From assembly GCF_020520425.1 (NCBI RefSeq), contig NC_079487.1, positions 130,470,385 through 130,534,384 of the forward strand: a stretch of 64,000 bases of DNA. The letters are read 5' to 3'. The notes under the pieces were generated by a model. It was not told where the DNA came from. It was given only the letters and a program-made list of their open reading frames with translations, and ran no database searches. Below are positions 10,994-22,639 of this stretch, piece after piece. The DNA comes from Spinacia oleracea (taxonomy: Eukaryota; Streptophyta; Magnoliopsida; Caryophyllales; Amaranthaceae). Within the stretch, counting starts at the first letter, position 1. Every line of letters starts with the position of its first letter. Made by a program: the position numbers and the translations under genes.

Positions 10994-12211
10994 GGACAAT
11001 TAGTTTTTACCACCTAAAAAAATCGAAAACTTAAATTTTACCACCTAAAAAATTTAGAAAACTTATTTTTTACCACCTGAAAATAGAAATTATATCTCTT
11101 ATATTTTCTCTTCATCCACGATTTCATGTAGTTAGGGATGTCAACGAGCCGAGTCGAGCCGAGTATTTGCCTGTTCGAGCTAGGCTTGATAAGAAATTTT
11201 CCAGCTCGAGCTCGAGCCAAGCTTAACCAAGCTTTTAATTTTCCTGTTCGAGCTTGGCTCATTTAAGTTTTTCGTTGTTCGAGTTTAGCTCACGAGTAGC
11301 TTGTTTAAGTTCAAGCTCGAGTCGAGTTGAGCTATTAGCAGACGAGCCTTAATAAACGAGCTTTTAACAAACGAGCCTTAATAAACAAACAAGATTGAAT
11401 TTAAACGATCATATTAATAAGCTAGAGAAATATTATTTTCAAAAATTATAAAACATAAACTTAAGGGTTTTGACCTTTAAGAATATTAATATATCCTTGA
11501 TTGAAGAAATAAGAATAGTAAACATTATACGATTTTGGTAGTTTGGGTAGTATACTAGTATTTAGTTAATTTTTTACCCTTAATTTTAGCATAATTATAT
11601 GAATAATATCATAATATATTATTTGTTATTATTTTATTATATTTACTATAAAAATATTTTTGTAGAAATTTAATATACATGAGCTTTTAAACGAACACGA
11701 ACGAGCTTGGAAACGAACATGAACGAGTTGTTCGCGAGCCTAAACGAGCCGAACAATAGGTTGTTCGAGCTAGTATAATTTATTAAACGAGCTTAAAATT
11801 TTTGTTCAAGCTCGTTTGTTTACTAATGAACGAGCTTTGACAGAGCCTTTGACCGAGCTTGTTCACGAGCTGTTCGCGAGTGCATCGGCTCATTGACATC
11901 CCTACATGTAGTTAACATCCTTTGCATTCCCCTGCTTCCTTTTCTTCCATGAATTTACTTAATTTTTTCTCCCATTAATTTACAAAGTTTTACAAGATTG
12001 ACCAAGTTCAATGATAATAAAGAGAGGAGGGTGAATGAGTTAAAGAAGATCGTAGAGGGTTGTAAAAATTTGGAGGGAAATTGAATTAGTGGCCTCACAT
12101 AACAGTTTCATCTATTTTATCGTTTTTCAGGTGATAAAAAACAAGTTTTAATTTTTTTTAGGTAGTAAAATACAAGTTTTAATTTTTTAGATGGTAAAAA
12201 ATAATTTATCC
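10994..12211. mobile_element. Mutator-type MITE, interrupted by a hAT-type MITE
   Basis: The ends match in inverted orientation: left GGACAATTAGTTTTTACC; right, reverse complemented, GGATAAATTATTTTTTACC. Each end carries three tandem units containing TTTTACCACCTAAAA. Flanks are TAAAATTAT on the left and TAAAGTTAT on the right, a 9-bp target duplication with one mismatch, the size made by Mutator-like elements. The core matches the uninterrupted copy at 36041-36540 except for the 772-bp insertion at 11133-11904. No transposase is encoded. Confidence 0.75.
11125..11912. mobile_element. hAT-type MITE with 8-bp target duplication
   Basis: The element at 11133-11904 (772 bp) is bounded by TAGGGATGTCAACGAGCC and, inverted at the right, TAGGGATGTCAATGAGCC. 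It is flanked by a perfect 8-bp direct repeat CATGTAGT (11125-11132 and 11905-11912). Eight-bp duplications with TAGGG-type ends are the hallmark of the hAT superfamily. Inside are dozens of CGAGC/GCTCG words arranged in opposite orientations in the two halves. There is no transposase frame, so it is non-autonomous. It sits inside an older Mutator-type MITE. Confidence 0.85.
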
Positions 12212-12540
12212 TAAAGTTATTATACTTTTATGTCCCATGGTACTTTTTATTTTTATTTTTTGTATTTACATTATTCTCGTGGTTGTGGAAAAAAAGTCAG
12301 TAAATACGAAGGTTAGTCACATATGGCTACGGTACTACTTCGGTTACTCCACATTACGTCTTGTTTAGCTCCACAATCCCAATATAATTCTAACACAACT
12401 AAATATAATTCTAACACATTCTATAAATCCAGATATTCTTATTCCTACTAGGAATCGATACCATTATTATTATTACACAAACATTATTAGATCCATAATT
12501 CCATATCCTACTCTAAGTTGGTATTATGTAGTATTTGCCC

Positions 12541-12547
12541 TATAAAT
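12541..12547 (+). promoter_or_regulatory. TATA box, presumed promoter of the lyase gene
   Basis: TATAAAT about 30 bp upstream of a probable transcription start near 12571. A leader then runs to CAG|GTATAT at 12666, which looks like a 5' splice site. This suggests a noncoding first exon (about 12571-12666) and a 1.7-kb 5'-leader intron ending at TACAG near 14357. Inferred from sequence only. Confidence 0.4.
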
Positions 12548-12901
12548 TCGAACTAATTAATAGCATAATTATACATACATAACAAATTGAGATATACATC
12601 AGTCTATTAATTCTCTCAATCCCTCGGTTTTTTCTTCGATCACCATCACCCTATATTTCTTTCCAGGTATATATGTCTCTACTTCTTTCGCTAATTGTTC
12701 GTTCTTATGCGGAATATAATTTTGGCAATGTGAATGTATTGAATAACAAGTATAGAGATTATTACGAATACTTTGATAGAAAATTTTATGGATATCGTTT
12801 TGTTAGGGATTAAAAATTAGAGTGTACGTACATGCATGGATCGTCAAATTACCACTAGTTTTGGTGTTATTTAGACTATACTTCTTATGTTTTTTTTTAT
12901 A

Positions 12902-13160
12902 CTCCCTCTGTCCCGGAATACACGCACCGATTCGAGTCGACACGCTTGCCAATGCACAACTTTGACCACCAATATCTTTAACTACATATTATAAAAACTT
13001 ATGAAATATTAATATTTTGAAAATATATGTTAAGATGAAGCCAACAATATATTATATGCTAACTTTTGTTTTCATATACTAGAAATATAATAGGGTCAAA
13101 GTGAATTATGTGAATAGTGCAAAAAGTCAAACTAGTGCGTGTATTCCGGGACGGAGGGAG
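12902..13160. mobile_element. Stowaway-type MITE, copy 1
   Basis: 259 bp bounded by CTCCCTCTGTCCCGGAATAC and its near-perfect inverted partner (GTATTCCGGGACGGAGGGAG) and flanked by TA on both sides, the Tc1/mariner target duplication. A second copy of the same family is at 19770-20279. It lies in the presumed 5'-leader intron of the lyase gene. Confidence 0.9.
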
Positions 13161-14017
13161 TATTACAATATTGCTCATCTTCACGCATGTTAATACACAA
13201 CCTTGATCATTAATATTTTTAATTCTTAATAAATAGTTATATTTTGAAAATACAAATTGAGACGAATATATCAAGATCTTACATGTTTATGTTTTATCTT
13301 TATGTAAAAATCACCAGCAATAGTCAAATACTCAAAGTAGATGGTGTAAGTAGTTAATTTAAAAAATTCAAACGTGTTGTGAGTATTAAAAATGGAGGAA
13401 GTATAAAAGTTCGGACACGATAGACGGTCGCTGATCTTATATTTCGTAAGTTGTAGTAGTTCAACATCGTTAGGAAAGTTACCCTTATCCCGTCAAAAAC
13501 AGAGGAAAGTTACCCTTATGATGATGAGTTCGTATAATTAATAATGTCAGTCCTAATTCCTAAGTTGTGTAGCTATAGGATAATTAATTATATTTATATA
13601 TATATATACCTTTCCCCCATGGTTGTTACTCTACAATTTAAACAATTCAATAACCCGTACGACCATACGAAAAGTATTATTACAAGATACACAAGGTAAA
13701 GCTCCAACAATTAAGTAAGTTAGATTAATTAGTTAGAATAGAAAGTTTTAACAAGTTATTTTACTAGTCGATTAATCAGAATACCGTTCTAAGTTTCTAA
13801 CTAGTGCATAAAGGGCTAATACGTACGTATGCATATATCAAAATTCTGATTCTTTTCCGTAAATAATTTTAACGTGAATGTATTTACACCTCGCTTTTTT
13901 CTTCTTTGTTAATTACTCCATATTATAAGTAATTGGTCAGTGTTGTTGATTAACTTTATGCACTATTATTTAAGTTTTGACTGAAACATTTTTATAGAAC
14001 GGATAAAGTATTACATA

Positions 14018-14280
14018 GTATACTACAAGAAATTGTACCATTTTCCGTCGCTAAAAGCCAATAATCGTTGATTAATGACGGGATTTTTTTATCGCAAATC
14101 CGTCATAAAAGGGGCCGTCGTTAATGGAAAAATATGTCGTTAACCCGTCGTAAAAGACATTTACGACGATTGTCCCCCTCATTGTTTGGTTGTTATCTCC
14201 GTCAGAAAAGGCTTTTGCAATGGAATTTATGACCCGTCGTTATTAGGTTGTCATTAAAGATACAAATTCTTGTAGTGGTA
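14018..14280. mobile_element. CACTA-type MITE
   Basis: Element at 14021-14277 (257 bp) with ends TACTACAAGAAATTGTA (left; first base changed from C) and CACTACAAGAATTTGTA (right, inverted), flanked by the 3-bp direct repeat GTA. The CACTA signature and 3-bp duplication identify the superfamily. Subterminal words of the CGTCGTTAA/CCGTCGT type repeat inside, as usual for transposase-binding sites in this group. No coding capacity. Confidence 0.85.
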
Positions 14281-14381
14281 GTAACTTTTTTCAGATTTAT
14301 CACGCATCATGTTACTACGTACTATGTTACATAATTTATTTATTTTCGCATGTTACAGATTCGGTTCTTGAAATCTACATA

Positions 14382-17300
14382 ATGGAGGTTGGAAAGAATA
14401 TGATAATTTTTTTCATGGTTCTTTTAATGGTGCTTGGAAGTTCTGATGCAAGAAGATATCCGTAAGTCATCATTTTTATTTTAAGATTTTTTTTGCTAAT
14501 AAATACTCTACTCTGTATAAAGCTAAAATTTCACAACTCCAATAATCTATTTAATTAGTCGAAAGTGATAAAAGTTGCAACTTGTGACGTGCGACATATT
14601 GTATTTTTGAATTGGAAAGTAAACATATTTACATGATTTATGTAGGGAATTAAAATAATTTACATTTACATAATTCATAAAGGACAAAGAAAAAGATGTT
14701 ACTGTATCAATCTAATTGATTTCAATATCAACACGAATTTATATATCATTAACTAATAATTGCAGTATGTAGTAATTTGTGTATTTTGATCTTATTGTTT
14801 GCAGTGGAAGACATACAAAAACTCATGACAATAAAGGATCAAAAGAACATCATCACCATCATGATAACAAAGGATCCAAAGAACATCACCATCATGACAA
14901 TAAAGGATCAAATGAGCATCACCATCATGATGATAAAGGATCAAAAGAGCATCACAATCACGACGATAAAGGATCAAACGAACATAAATCTGTTACTTTG
15001 AGCGTCGTCGATAATCAATATGTTAGTCAATATCTCTCTTCTCTTAATAATATATGACATTATTAGTTACTAATTATTATTACACCTTTGATAAGCTTAA
15101 TTTTTTGGATGAATAATTTAATTTATATATTAACTGATAGAAATTTGAGGACGCACGCGGAAGTTTTTTGATGGACCTGATAATATAACAAAATTGCATT
15201 GTTATCATTTATTACATTAATAATAATTGTATAACAATATTTGCTTTGGAAAAACACTTGTTTCTACTCCTCGTATACATTTTGTGGAGCTCTCTTGATT
15301 AGTTCATCCCTAAACTTATGCAAATACAACTATTTATAGTCGTTGTATTATGGTTTTTAAATTCTTCTACTAGATATTTCTTAAGTAAATTCTAGACATT
15401 ATTTTAGCTAGATTTTTCTACACACTATTACTAGATTTTCGTATATTACATTCTGCATTTAGATTTTTCTAGATTAACATTGTAACATTATCTTAACTAG
15501 ATTAGCATTTAGCACGTACCCATGCATTGCAGTATTGTTTGAATTTACGTACTAATTAATTTTATTTGACTTGATTTAGGCTATTATGGATAATGGAATC
15601 GTCCAAGTTACATTTTCAATTCCAGGAGGTCATGTGGTTGGAGTTGAGTATGGTGGGATGAAAAATGTGCTTGACTCCTCTCACAAAGTGAGCAATAGAG
15701 GGTAAGTACGTTACGTACATTCACATACGTACATGCATGTTCATAATTTTTAGCATAAACTGTTTGTTATTGTTGTATAAATATAATAAATATATATATT
15801 TCGAAAAGGTTCAATTTAAAATATGTTACGGAGTAATAATTTGGAGTATTGTTTTATATATGTAGGTACTGGGATATATTTTGGACGACAAAAGATACCG
15901 AAGGAGAGGAGTGGTATGCTTACTAAAAACACTAAATTTTTTATTTTATTATTATGATTATTATTATTATTCATTCTGTTCTTGAATATTAATCATATTT
16001 CCGTATTAGTCTCCCTTCTAAATACTTATTTTATGATGCAGGTTAAGTATGGAAAAGTTCGAAGTGATCAGGAATGATGGGGACCAATTAGAGCTTTCTT
16101 TTTCAACACAATGGAATGGAGATAAAAATTTAATTCCAGTTAATTTAGATAAAAGGTACTGAGTAATGGAGTAAAATGTAAAAATAAAAATCATTAAGCT
16201 AACAAAGGAGCACAAAAATAGACTAATTAAATGAGAAAAATGCTAACTATTTCTAATGATGGTATTTTAATTTGTAGGTTTGTAATGCTTCGGGGTTCAT
16301 CCGGATTTTACAATTATCTTGTAATTGATCATGATGGAAGTTTTCCTGCAACCACTCTTTCTCAGATAAGAGTAGCGTATAGACTTCGAAAGGACAAGTA
16401 AGGCTCCGTTCTATTCGACTTATTTTAACTGGACTTATATTATCTGAACTTATCTGAATTTATCTATACTTATTTTTTCTGGAAAAACTTATTTTATCTT
16501 AAATAAACTTATTTGTGTGTGAAATGTCTGCAAAAAAAACTTATTATTTGTGATCTTACATTATCTGAATTGTCTGAAATAAATCAAAACAAGTTGAACA
16601 AAACAGAGCCTATGAATTATTATTATTTTCCTATACCTCACTCAACTCAACCTATAATTTTCTTCATTCTATCTGGCTTACTACGTATATATGACAATAT
16701 ATATGTTTATTTTTATTGTTAGGTTCCATTATATGGTTATTTCGGATGATATTCAAAAGATCATGCCAAGAGAGGAAGATTTTGCGAGAGGTCGTCCACT
16801 CGCGTATAAAGAAGCGGTTCTATGGACAAATACTTCCGATCCAACGTCAAAAACCGCGGTATTATGTTTGTCAATTTACTAATAAAAAACTTTTGTGTGC
16901 CCCCGATATACGGTATTTTACCGTACATCCAAATATAAAAGTGAATCAGATCAAAGATATAAGTACGTGACCTTATTCGAGGACTAAAGTTACCTTACTC
17001 AAGGATAAATGTGATCCTAACCATTGAAAAAATGTGACCCTGCCAATAAAAAATGAAGCGGCTGATCAAGAGTGATATGCTTTTACAAGTTATAACTGTG
17101 ACTAATACAACACCAACAATGAAAATTTACACCAATACACAAGTGTAATATAGGTAGTAGGCTACGTGGAGTTTGATCCCACATCATGTACAATATTATA
17201 CATTGCCCTACCATTTGAGCTAATAGCCTTGAAAATAAGGTAACTTATAACTACAATAAAGAAAACTTATAACAACAATAAGGGTAACTAAAATATTACC

Positions 17301-20300
17301 TTCCTCTTTTAGGCCGCCACACAATATATCATCGTAGATCGGCCTTTCTGAAAAGTTTGTGTTTACTAATTTACTTTTTTGTTTCTTTCTTGTAATTCCA
17401 ATCTTTTTGTATTTTGTATATATTCAATTATTCATCCTTCCTAATGTATGGAGTATGATCGTAAAGTTTAATAGCTCAAGTTTTTTTTTTTTTTTTTTTT
17501 TTTACTTGAATAATTAGGTTGAGGACAAATACATGTACTCACAAGACATGAAAGATCAACAAGTACATGGATGGATATCTTCAGATAAATCCCCAATTGG
17601 ATTTTGGCTAATAAAAGCAAGTACGGAGTTTTATTCAGCTGGTCCCTTTAAACAGGAGCTTACTTCTCATGTTGGACCAGTGAGCCTTGTTGTAAGTATA
17701 CATCAATAACTACGATTTTATTATAAAATAAATAAATTATACGAGTATTTAGTAATGCAAAATATAAAATTATGATTTCATTTTTTATTCCAGGACTTTT
17801 TTAGTTCGCATTATGCCGGTAAAAAGTTGGTACTATCAGTTGAGGATGGAGAAGCTTGGCAGAAGGTTATTGGTCCTTGTTTTGTTTACTTGAACAAAGC
17901 ATCTAATTCTCAAGATCCTTATGGACAACTTTGGAACAATGCAAAAGATCAGGTAATTACAAAGTTTATAAAGTTGTAGATATGAATCAATCCACTAGCC
18001 GATGACCTAGCTTCAAAGTAATAAAAACCTTAAAAGAAAATAAAACTAATCACTCGGTATCACTTTAAGTTTTCAGTTTTTTATTTTTTGGTTTTGGAAG
18101 TCATATGATTTAGATTAAATCATGAACTAAAAATTAGTCATACTTATAGTAATCATGTTGATTTAGAAAACTGAAAACAAAAAAATAGAAGCTACTTTTT
18201 ATAGTTTTCATATTTTGATTTTTAATTTTACAAAAAACAGAAAACTATAAACAAAATATGATACCGAACATGTATAGAAGTATAAAACAATCCCATGGAC
18301 AAAATTGTGGCCCGTATAGAAAGTAAGGAGCAATAAATTATTTATTTTTGTTATAAAAAAATACTTCTGATTATATAAAACATTTAAGCAACTATGTTAC
18401 CAAATTTCGCCAAAAAAAAAAAAAAAAAAACTACTCTGTTAAAAAATGTAGCATACTGCATATATTATTATTTTCGTCGATTAAAGTTGCTTTATATGAA
18501 TAAGTCAAATTATTTTTCTTTTTCTCCTTTATTTTTTTGATTTTTTGGTTTGATTTGCATCAGTTGCAAAAAGAGAATGACAAGTGGCCTTATAATTTTC
18601 CGTCGTCTAAGTTTTATTTCAAAGCTAATCAACGAGGATCCGTTCAAGGCCAATTATTCATCCGAGATAGGTAAATACGTTTATCCTTTATTTTCTTTTC
18701 ACATTTTATCACTTCTATTTCATTATCAGTAAAATAGATATAGAATTATAAAGTTCATTGGTTAACTTTTAACCTCATGGTTGTAGGTACATAAATAATA
18801 ATTTGATTCATGCAAGTTCGGCTTGGGTCGGATTGGCCGCACCCGGTGAGGAAGGTTCATGGCAAACGGAGACTAAGGTGCATAAAAATTAATAACATGC
18901 GACCATATTGTTATGTATTTTGTCTAGTAATATTTTATTTATTTATTTATTAACTTATTGAGGTTTGTTGGAAAGCTGCCCTACTGTTATTTATTTAGGT
19001 TGCATCACACATAAGATCGAAGATGACACCATTAAGTTTTTCAATTATACGATTAAACTATGTAACTATTTGATTAGGAAGTATCTTTGATCAGGATGTC
19101 TAAATATTTTATTATAAAGTACAACTATGTATAAGACCGTCTCATTTAAGTTTTTTATATATTTATTTCGTCGATCTAGCAATAATTTATTTTCACTTAT
19201 TAACTTATCGAGGTTTATTGGAAAATAACAGGGATATCAATTTTGGGTTAAGGCGGATAATGACGGAAAATTTATTATCAAAGGCGTTCTCGAAGGAGAA
19301 TATAATCTCTATGCATGGGTCTCCGGATTCTTAGGCGAGTTTAGACATGATACAAACATCATAGTTCGCCAAGGTTCTTATTCTTCCTAAACCTAATCAT
19401 ATATATATATATATATTTCGTACATATAATTATGAATTATGTGATGGTTTTAATCATATATATTTCGTACATATAATTATGCAATTATGTGATGGTTAAT
19501 ACGTTTATAAGGAAGTGTAACACAATGTTTATGCTTGATTAAATGTTATGTTGATGCAGGCGAACGAATAAGTTTGAATGAGATTGTGTTTGAACCACCA
19601 CGAAATGGACCTACTCTTTGGGAAATCGGAATTCCTGATCGTACTGCAGCTGAGTTTTTTGTACCTGACCCAAAACCAGGATATACAAATCCCGCCCTCC
19701 TTAATAACGACAAAAACAAGTAATTTTTTTTTTTTAATTGTAACACCACTCATACTATTATACTTCATATTCCCTCCGTCCCTTAATATTCGCACTGTTT
19801 TGACTAAATACGCTTGTCAATGCACAACTTTGACCACCAATTATCTTTAACTACATATTATAAAAACTTATAAAAATATGGAGTAATATTTTGAAAATAT
19901 ACGTTAAGATGAAGCCAACAATATATTATATACTAACATTTATTTTCATATACTAGAAAAAAAAATAGGGTCAAAGTTAATTATGTGAATAGTGCAAAAA
20001 GTCAAAACAGTGCAAATATTAAGCGGTAACTTTTGTGTAAGACCGCTTTACCGAAAAGACCAATTTTATTGCTGAACTAATTGGTTTCACTGGTTAACTA
20101 ATTAGTTCTAGTGCCTAACTAATTGATTTCAATGCTTGACTAATTAATTTTAGTGCAAAACTAATTAATTTCAATGCTTAACTAATTGATTTCATTGCTT
20201 AACTTATATGATACCAAGATGATCTTTTGTTTAAGACCGTGTTATATAAAAGTTTGTAAATATTAAGGGACAGAAAGAGTACTGTGTTTTAGATATAAAC

Positions 20301-21279
20301 TAATTAATAATTTTTTACCTTAACAGGTATAGACAATATGGTTTGTGGGAGAGATACACCGATCTTTATCCTAACAATGATCTCGTCTACACGGTCGGTA
20401 CAAGTGATTATACAAAGGAGTGGTTCTATGCTCATGTTCCAAGGTAATATTCCATTTTCTTTCATACTATTTTCTTTACGTTTTATTTTATGAATTTTAT
20501 GGGTTTGAAAATAGTTTATATTTTCAATATATTCAGGGGAACGAATGATAGGGAATTACAACCAACAACATGGCAAGTCCGATTCCCACTCCAAAATGTG
20601 AATCCATTTCGAAGATATACATTGAGAATAGCATTAGCTTCTACAAATAATGCTCAACTACATGTAAGTAACATATATAATGTTAGTTTTTCAATCATAC
20701 AACTATAATATTTTAAATGCAATTAATGAAAATGTGCGTATTATTTTTCTTAGAATTATGCCTTAAATCGGTCAAACCCCTTACTGCAACGCCCCAACAC
20801 GGGGATATAAACTCTCTAGGTAATAACCTAGTTGTATTCTGTAATCTGTACTCCTCAATATCAATAAAACTTTCCTCCCCTCTGCCTGTGGACGTAGCTT
20901 ACACATTATTAGTAAACCACGTTAAATCTCTGCGTTCTTTAATTACGTTATTTAATCTTTCTTTGCATCCGTTATAACAATTTTCTTGAATGGCGAACTC
21001 AATGTAGTACGTGTTGTTTGACGTGTGACCATTTTGCAGATTCGGTTCAATAGAGATCCTTCGTCTAGACCACAATTTACGACGGGAAGAAGGATGGGAT
21101 TTGATAATGCAATTCCAAGACATGGAATTCATGGCTTGTACTCTCAATTCAGTTTTGATGTGCCCGGCTCGTTTCTTCGTAATGGAATGAACACTCTTGA
21201 TCTCACACAACCAATATGTAGTAGTTTTTGGAGTGGTGTTATGTATGATTATTTACGTTTAGAAGGTCCTATTTTTTAG
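14382..21279 (+). CDS. Rhamnogalacturonate lyase (polysaccharide lyase 4), secreted
   Basis: Sixteen exons: 14382-14461, 14805-15021, 15580-15701, 15866-15913, 16042-16155, 16278-16397, 16723-16858, 17518-17691, 17794-17952, 18564-18670, 18787-18877, 19232-19373, 19560-19719, 20327-20443, 20537-20663, 21040-21279. They total 2,154 nt, or 717 residues. A signal peptide (about 1-23) is followed by an unusual His-rich repeat (35-87), then the catalytic rhamnogalacturonate lyase N-domain (about 90-390, starting near [19 protein letters not shown]), an fnIII-like domain (about 405-490) and a C-terminal carbohydrate-binding-like domain (about 523-715). The family cleaves the rhamnogalacturonan I backbone of pectin by beta-elimination in the cell wall. 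Other plant members usually lack the His-rich insert. Introns carry several MITEs. Confidence 0.93.
14828..14988 (+). repeat. Exonic minisatellite encoding [11 protein letters not shown] units
   Basis: Five tandem units of 33-36 bp in exon 2 of the lyase encode residues 35-87, each a variant of D-[ND]-K-G-S-[KN]-E-H-H-[HN]-H. Units differ mainly at third positions and at N/D and K/N choices, so the array is under some divergence but remains in frame. Histidine clusters of this kind can bind Zn, Ni or Cu; that activity is inference here. Confidence 0.9.
16402..16610. mobile_element. MITE in lyase intron 6
   Basis: About 209 bp with inverted ends GGCTCCGTTCTATTCGACTT and, reverse complemented at the right, GGCTCTGTTTTGTTCAACTT. 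Internal ACTTAT/TTATCTGAA words repeat. No unambiguous target duplication, so the superfamily is left open. A shorter related-looking stretch lies near 8985-9060 in RPA49 intron 3. Confidence 0.65.
17165..17235 (-). mobile_element. tRNA-derived SINE head in lyase intron 7
   Basis: On the minus strand TAGCTCAAATGGTAGGGC resembles the tRNA A-box. GGGATCAAACTCC, about 35 nt further on, resembles a B-box. Spacing fits a tRNA-like Pol III promoter, but the fold and 3' tail of a real tRNA gene are not evident, so a SINE is more likely. Confidence 0.45.
18051..18273. mobile_element. MITE in lyase intron 9, family shared with a myosin intron
   Basis: Inverted ends contain GGTATCA (left CTCGGTATCACTT; right, inverted, TTCGGTATCATAT). 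The interior includes AAAATTAGTCATAC and ATCATGTTGATT, which recur in the element at 48407-48611 in myosin intron 21. Two diverged copies of one family in introns of two neighbouring genes. Confidence 0.6.
20014..20267. mobile_element. Small Mutator-like insertion inside the Stowaway copy
   Basis: 234 bp (20024-20257) flanked by the direct repeat AAATATTAAG (20014-20023, 20258-20267). A 9-10 bp duplication points to a Mutator-like element. Terminal inverted similarity is weak (AACTTTTGTGTAA against AACTTTTATATAA). The middle holds a 23-bp tandem array. Confidence 0.6.
20067..20204. repeat. Tandem array, about 23-bp units
   Basis: About six imperfect copies of a unit like CTAATTGATTTCAATGCTTAA inside the inserted element. 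Alternate units differ in a regular way (TTAGTGC against TTTCAATGC), suggesting a higher-order doubling. Confidence 0.75.
20785..20979 (+). mobile_element. LTR-like fragment in lyase intron 15 (fossil)
   Basis: This stretch of the last intron has the look of the end part of a Copia-type LTR, with a TCAATAAAA-type polyadenylation region followed by GTGGACGTAG and CCACGTTAAATC, as in many plant Copia LTR tails. No internal coding part is next to it, so at most it is a solo or partial LTR. It is a broken remnant. Ends are approximate and family assignment is tentative. Confidence 0.4.
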
Positions 21280-22381
21280 TTTTTAGGGGTTTTTTTTTTT
21301 GACATTCAGTTTTTAGGGTAGGTACGAGGTTTAGTGTTCAAATGTAATTAATTTTTCACTTGATAACATTATATCAATTCATTGTAAAATCTAACTCTCT
21401 ATACTAATTCTATTGAAATCTAATTATTATTATTTTTCTTTGTATTGTTTATTTGAGATTTTGCTAGTTGATCACTAAATTAGTCATGTCCTGAATTTAT
21501 CACGTAAAAATAATTTGATATTGGCAACTTAGCGTATGGGATTGTGTTAATTTAATTTGGTTGAGTTTATTGATTATCCATCGTTGGTAATGTGATTGAT
21601 TGGGTAGAGTGGTGCTTGAATGATTATCAACAAGCTAAGTGAGAAAGGCATTGCTGGAACATCGCAACTCTTATAAGTGTTCTAGCTATTTACTTGATTT
21701 TCACTTACTCCGTTATATGAAATTTTTAGTTATTGGAAAGTAAAATTATTGAAACTTATTGAGTTATAACTTAAACATGGATAACCTTTATTCGTAAGAA
21801 CTTATCTTGACTAAAATACAGTAATAATTGGTATTGTAAATCACCTAAATTAGGATTCACTTGTCGAACGGAAAATTAAGAAAGCAATTTTTTTTTTAGC
21901 CAGTAATAGTCTAGAAAAATTAAGACAACATGTTCTGTGTGAACAAAAGATCTTACAAAAATAAATCACTATATTTTTTCGATTCGACTGATGATGAAAA
22001 TCCAAATAAAAAAACAAAAAATTAAAATTAAAATACAAACTACGGAGGAATTAGACGTGGCGGATACACGACCCTAGCATCCTCATTTAAAATACTACCC
22101 AAGTTCTAAAGGAATACTAATGTAAAACATAGATATTTATGTGTTCAGTCGCGCATTGGTTTGCAAGTCAGTCTGCTGCTCGATTACCTTTTCTAATGTG
22201 TGTGACATTGGTGTACCATTCTGCCATTCTGGGCATTGGAGTAACTTGATACAGTAGCTTTACATTCATTTTCTATCTTAATACCCCATATCCTTTAATA
22301 ATCCAAGATGATACTATATTGAAAAGAAAAAAAAAATGGTGAGAAGATATTTGATTGTCTTCCCCCCACGTTATGAACTTA

Positions 22382-22639
22382 CTCCTACCTCCGTTTCTGA
22401 AAGTTCTTTACGCTTTGGAAAATGTGTCCAAAGTATAAAAACTTTGACCGTAAATTCTCACTATTATATACATCAAAATATTACATGTAAGATCTTGTCA
22501 GATTGGTCTCGGTATGTATTTTCAGAATATCAAATTTTTATAATTTTTTCACATACGGAATTGGATATATTATTAGTTAAATATTACATTGGAGTTCGTG
22601 CAAATAATAACTGTAAAGATTTTTTTGAAACGGAGGAAG
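22382..22639. mobile_element. Stowaway-type MITE, second family
   Basis: 258 bp between TA dinucleotides. Ends are CTCCTACCTCCGTTTC and, inverted, CTTCCTCCGTTTC. The interior is different from the copies at 12.9 and 19.8 kb, so it is a separate family or a distant subfamily. Confidence 0.75.

Larger units (their letters stand above)
19770..20279. mobile_element. Stowaway-type MITE, copy 2, interrupted
   Basis: Same family as 12902-13160, with long shared interior stretches such as TTGACCACCAA and AAGATGAAGCCAACAATA. It begins after TA with TTCCCTCCGTCCC and ends GGGACAGAAAGAG before TA. It lies in lyase intron 13. Its right arm is split at 20023/20258 by a 234-bp insertion that duplicated AAATATTAAG. 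Confidence 0.85.

Noticed and set aside
14792-14977. Minus-strand frame with repeated HHDGD-like units opposite lyase exon 2
   Set aside because: Antisense shadow of the coding minisatellite.
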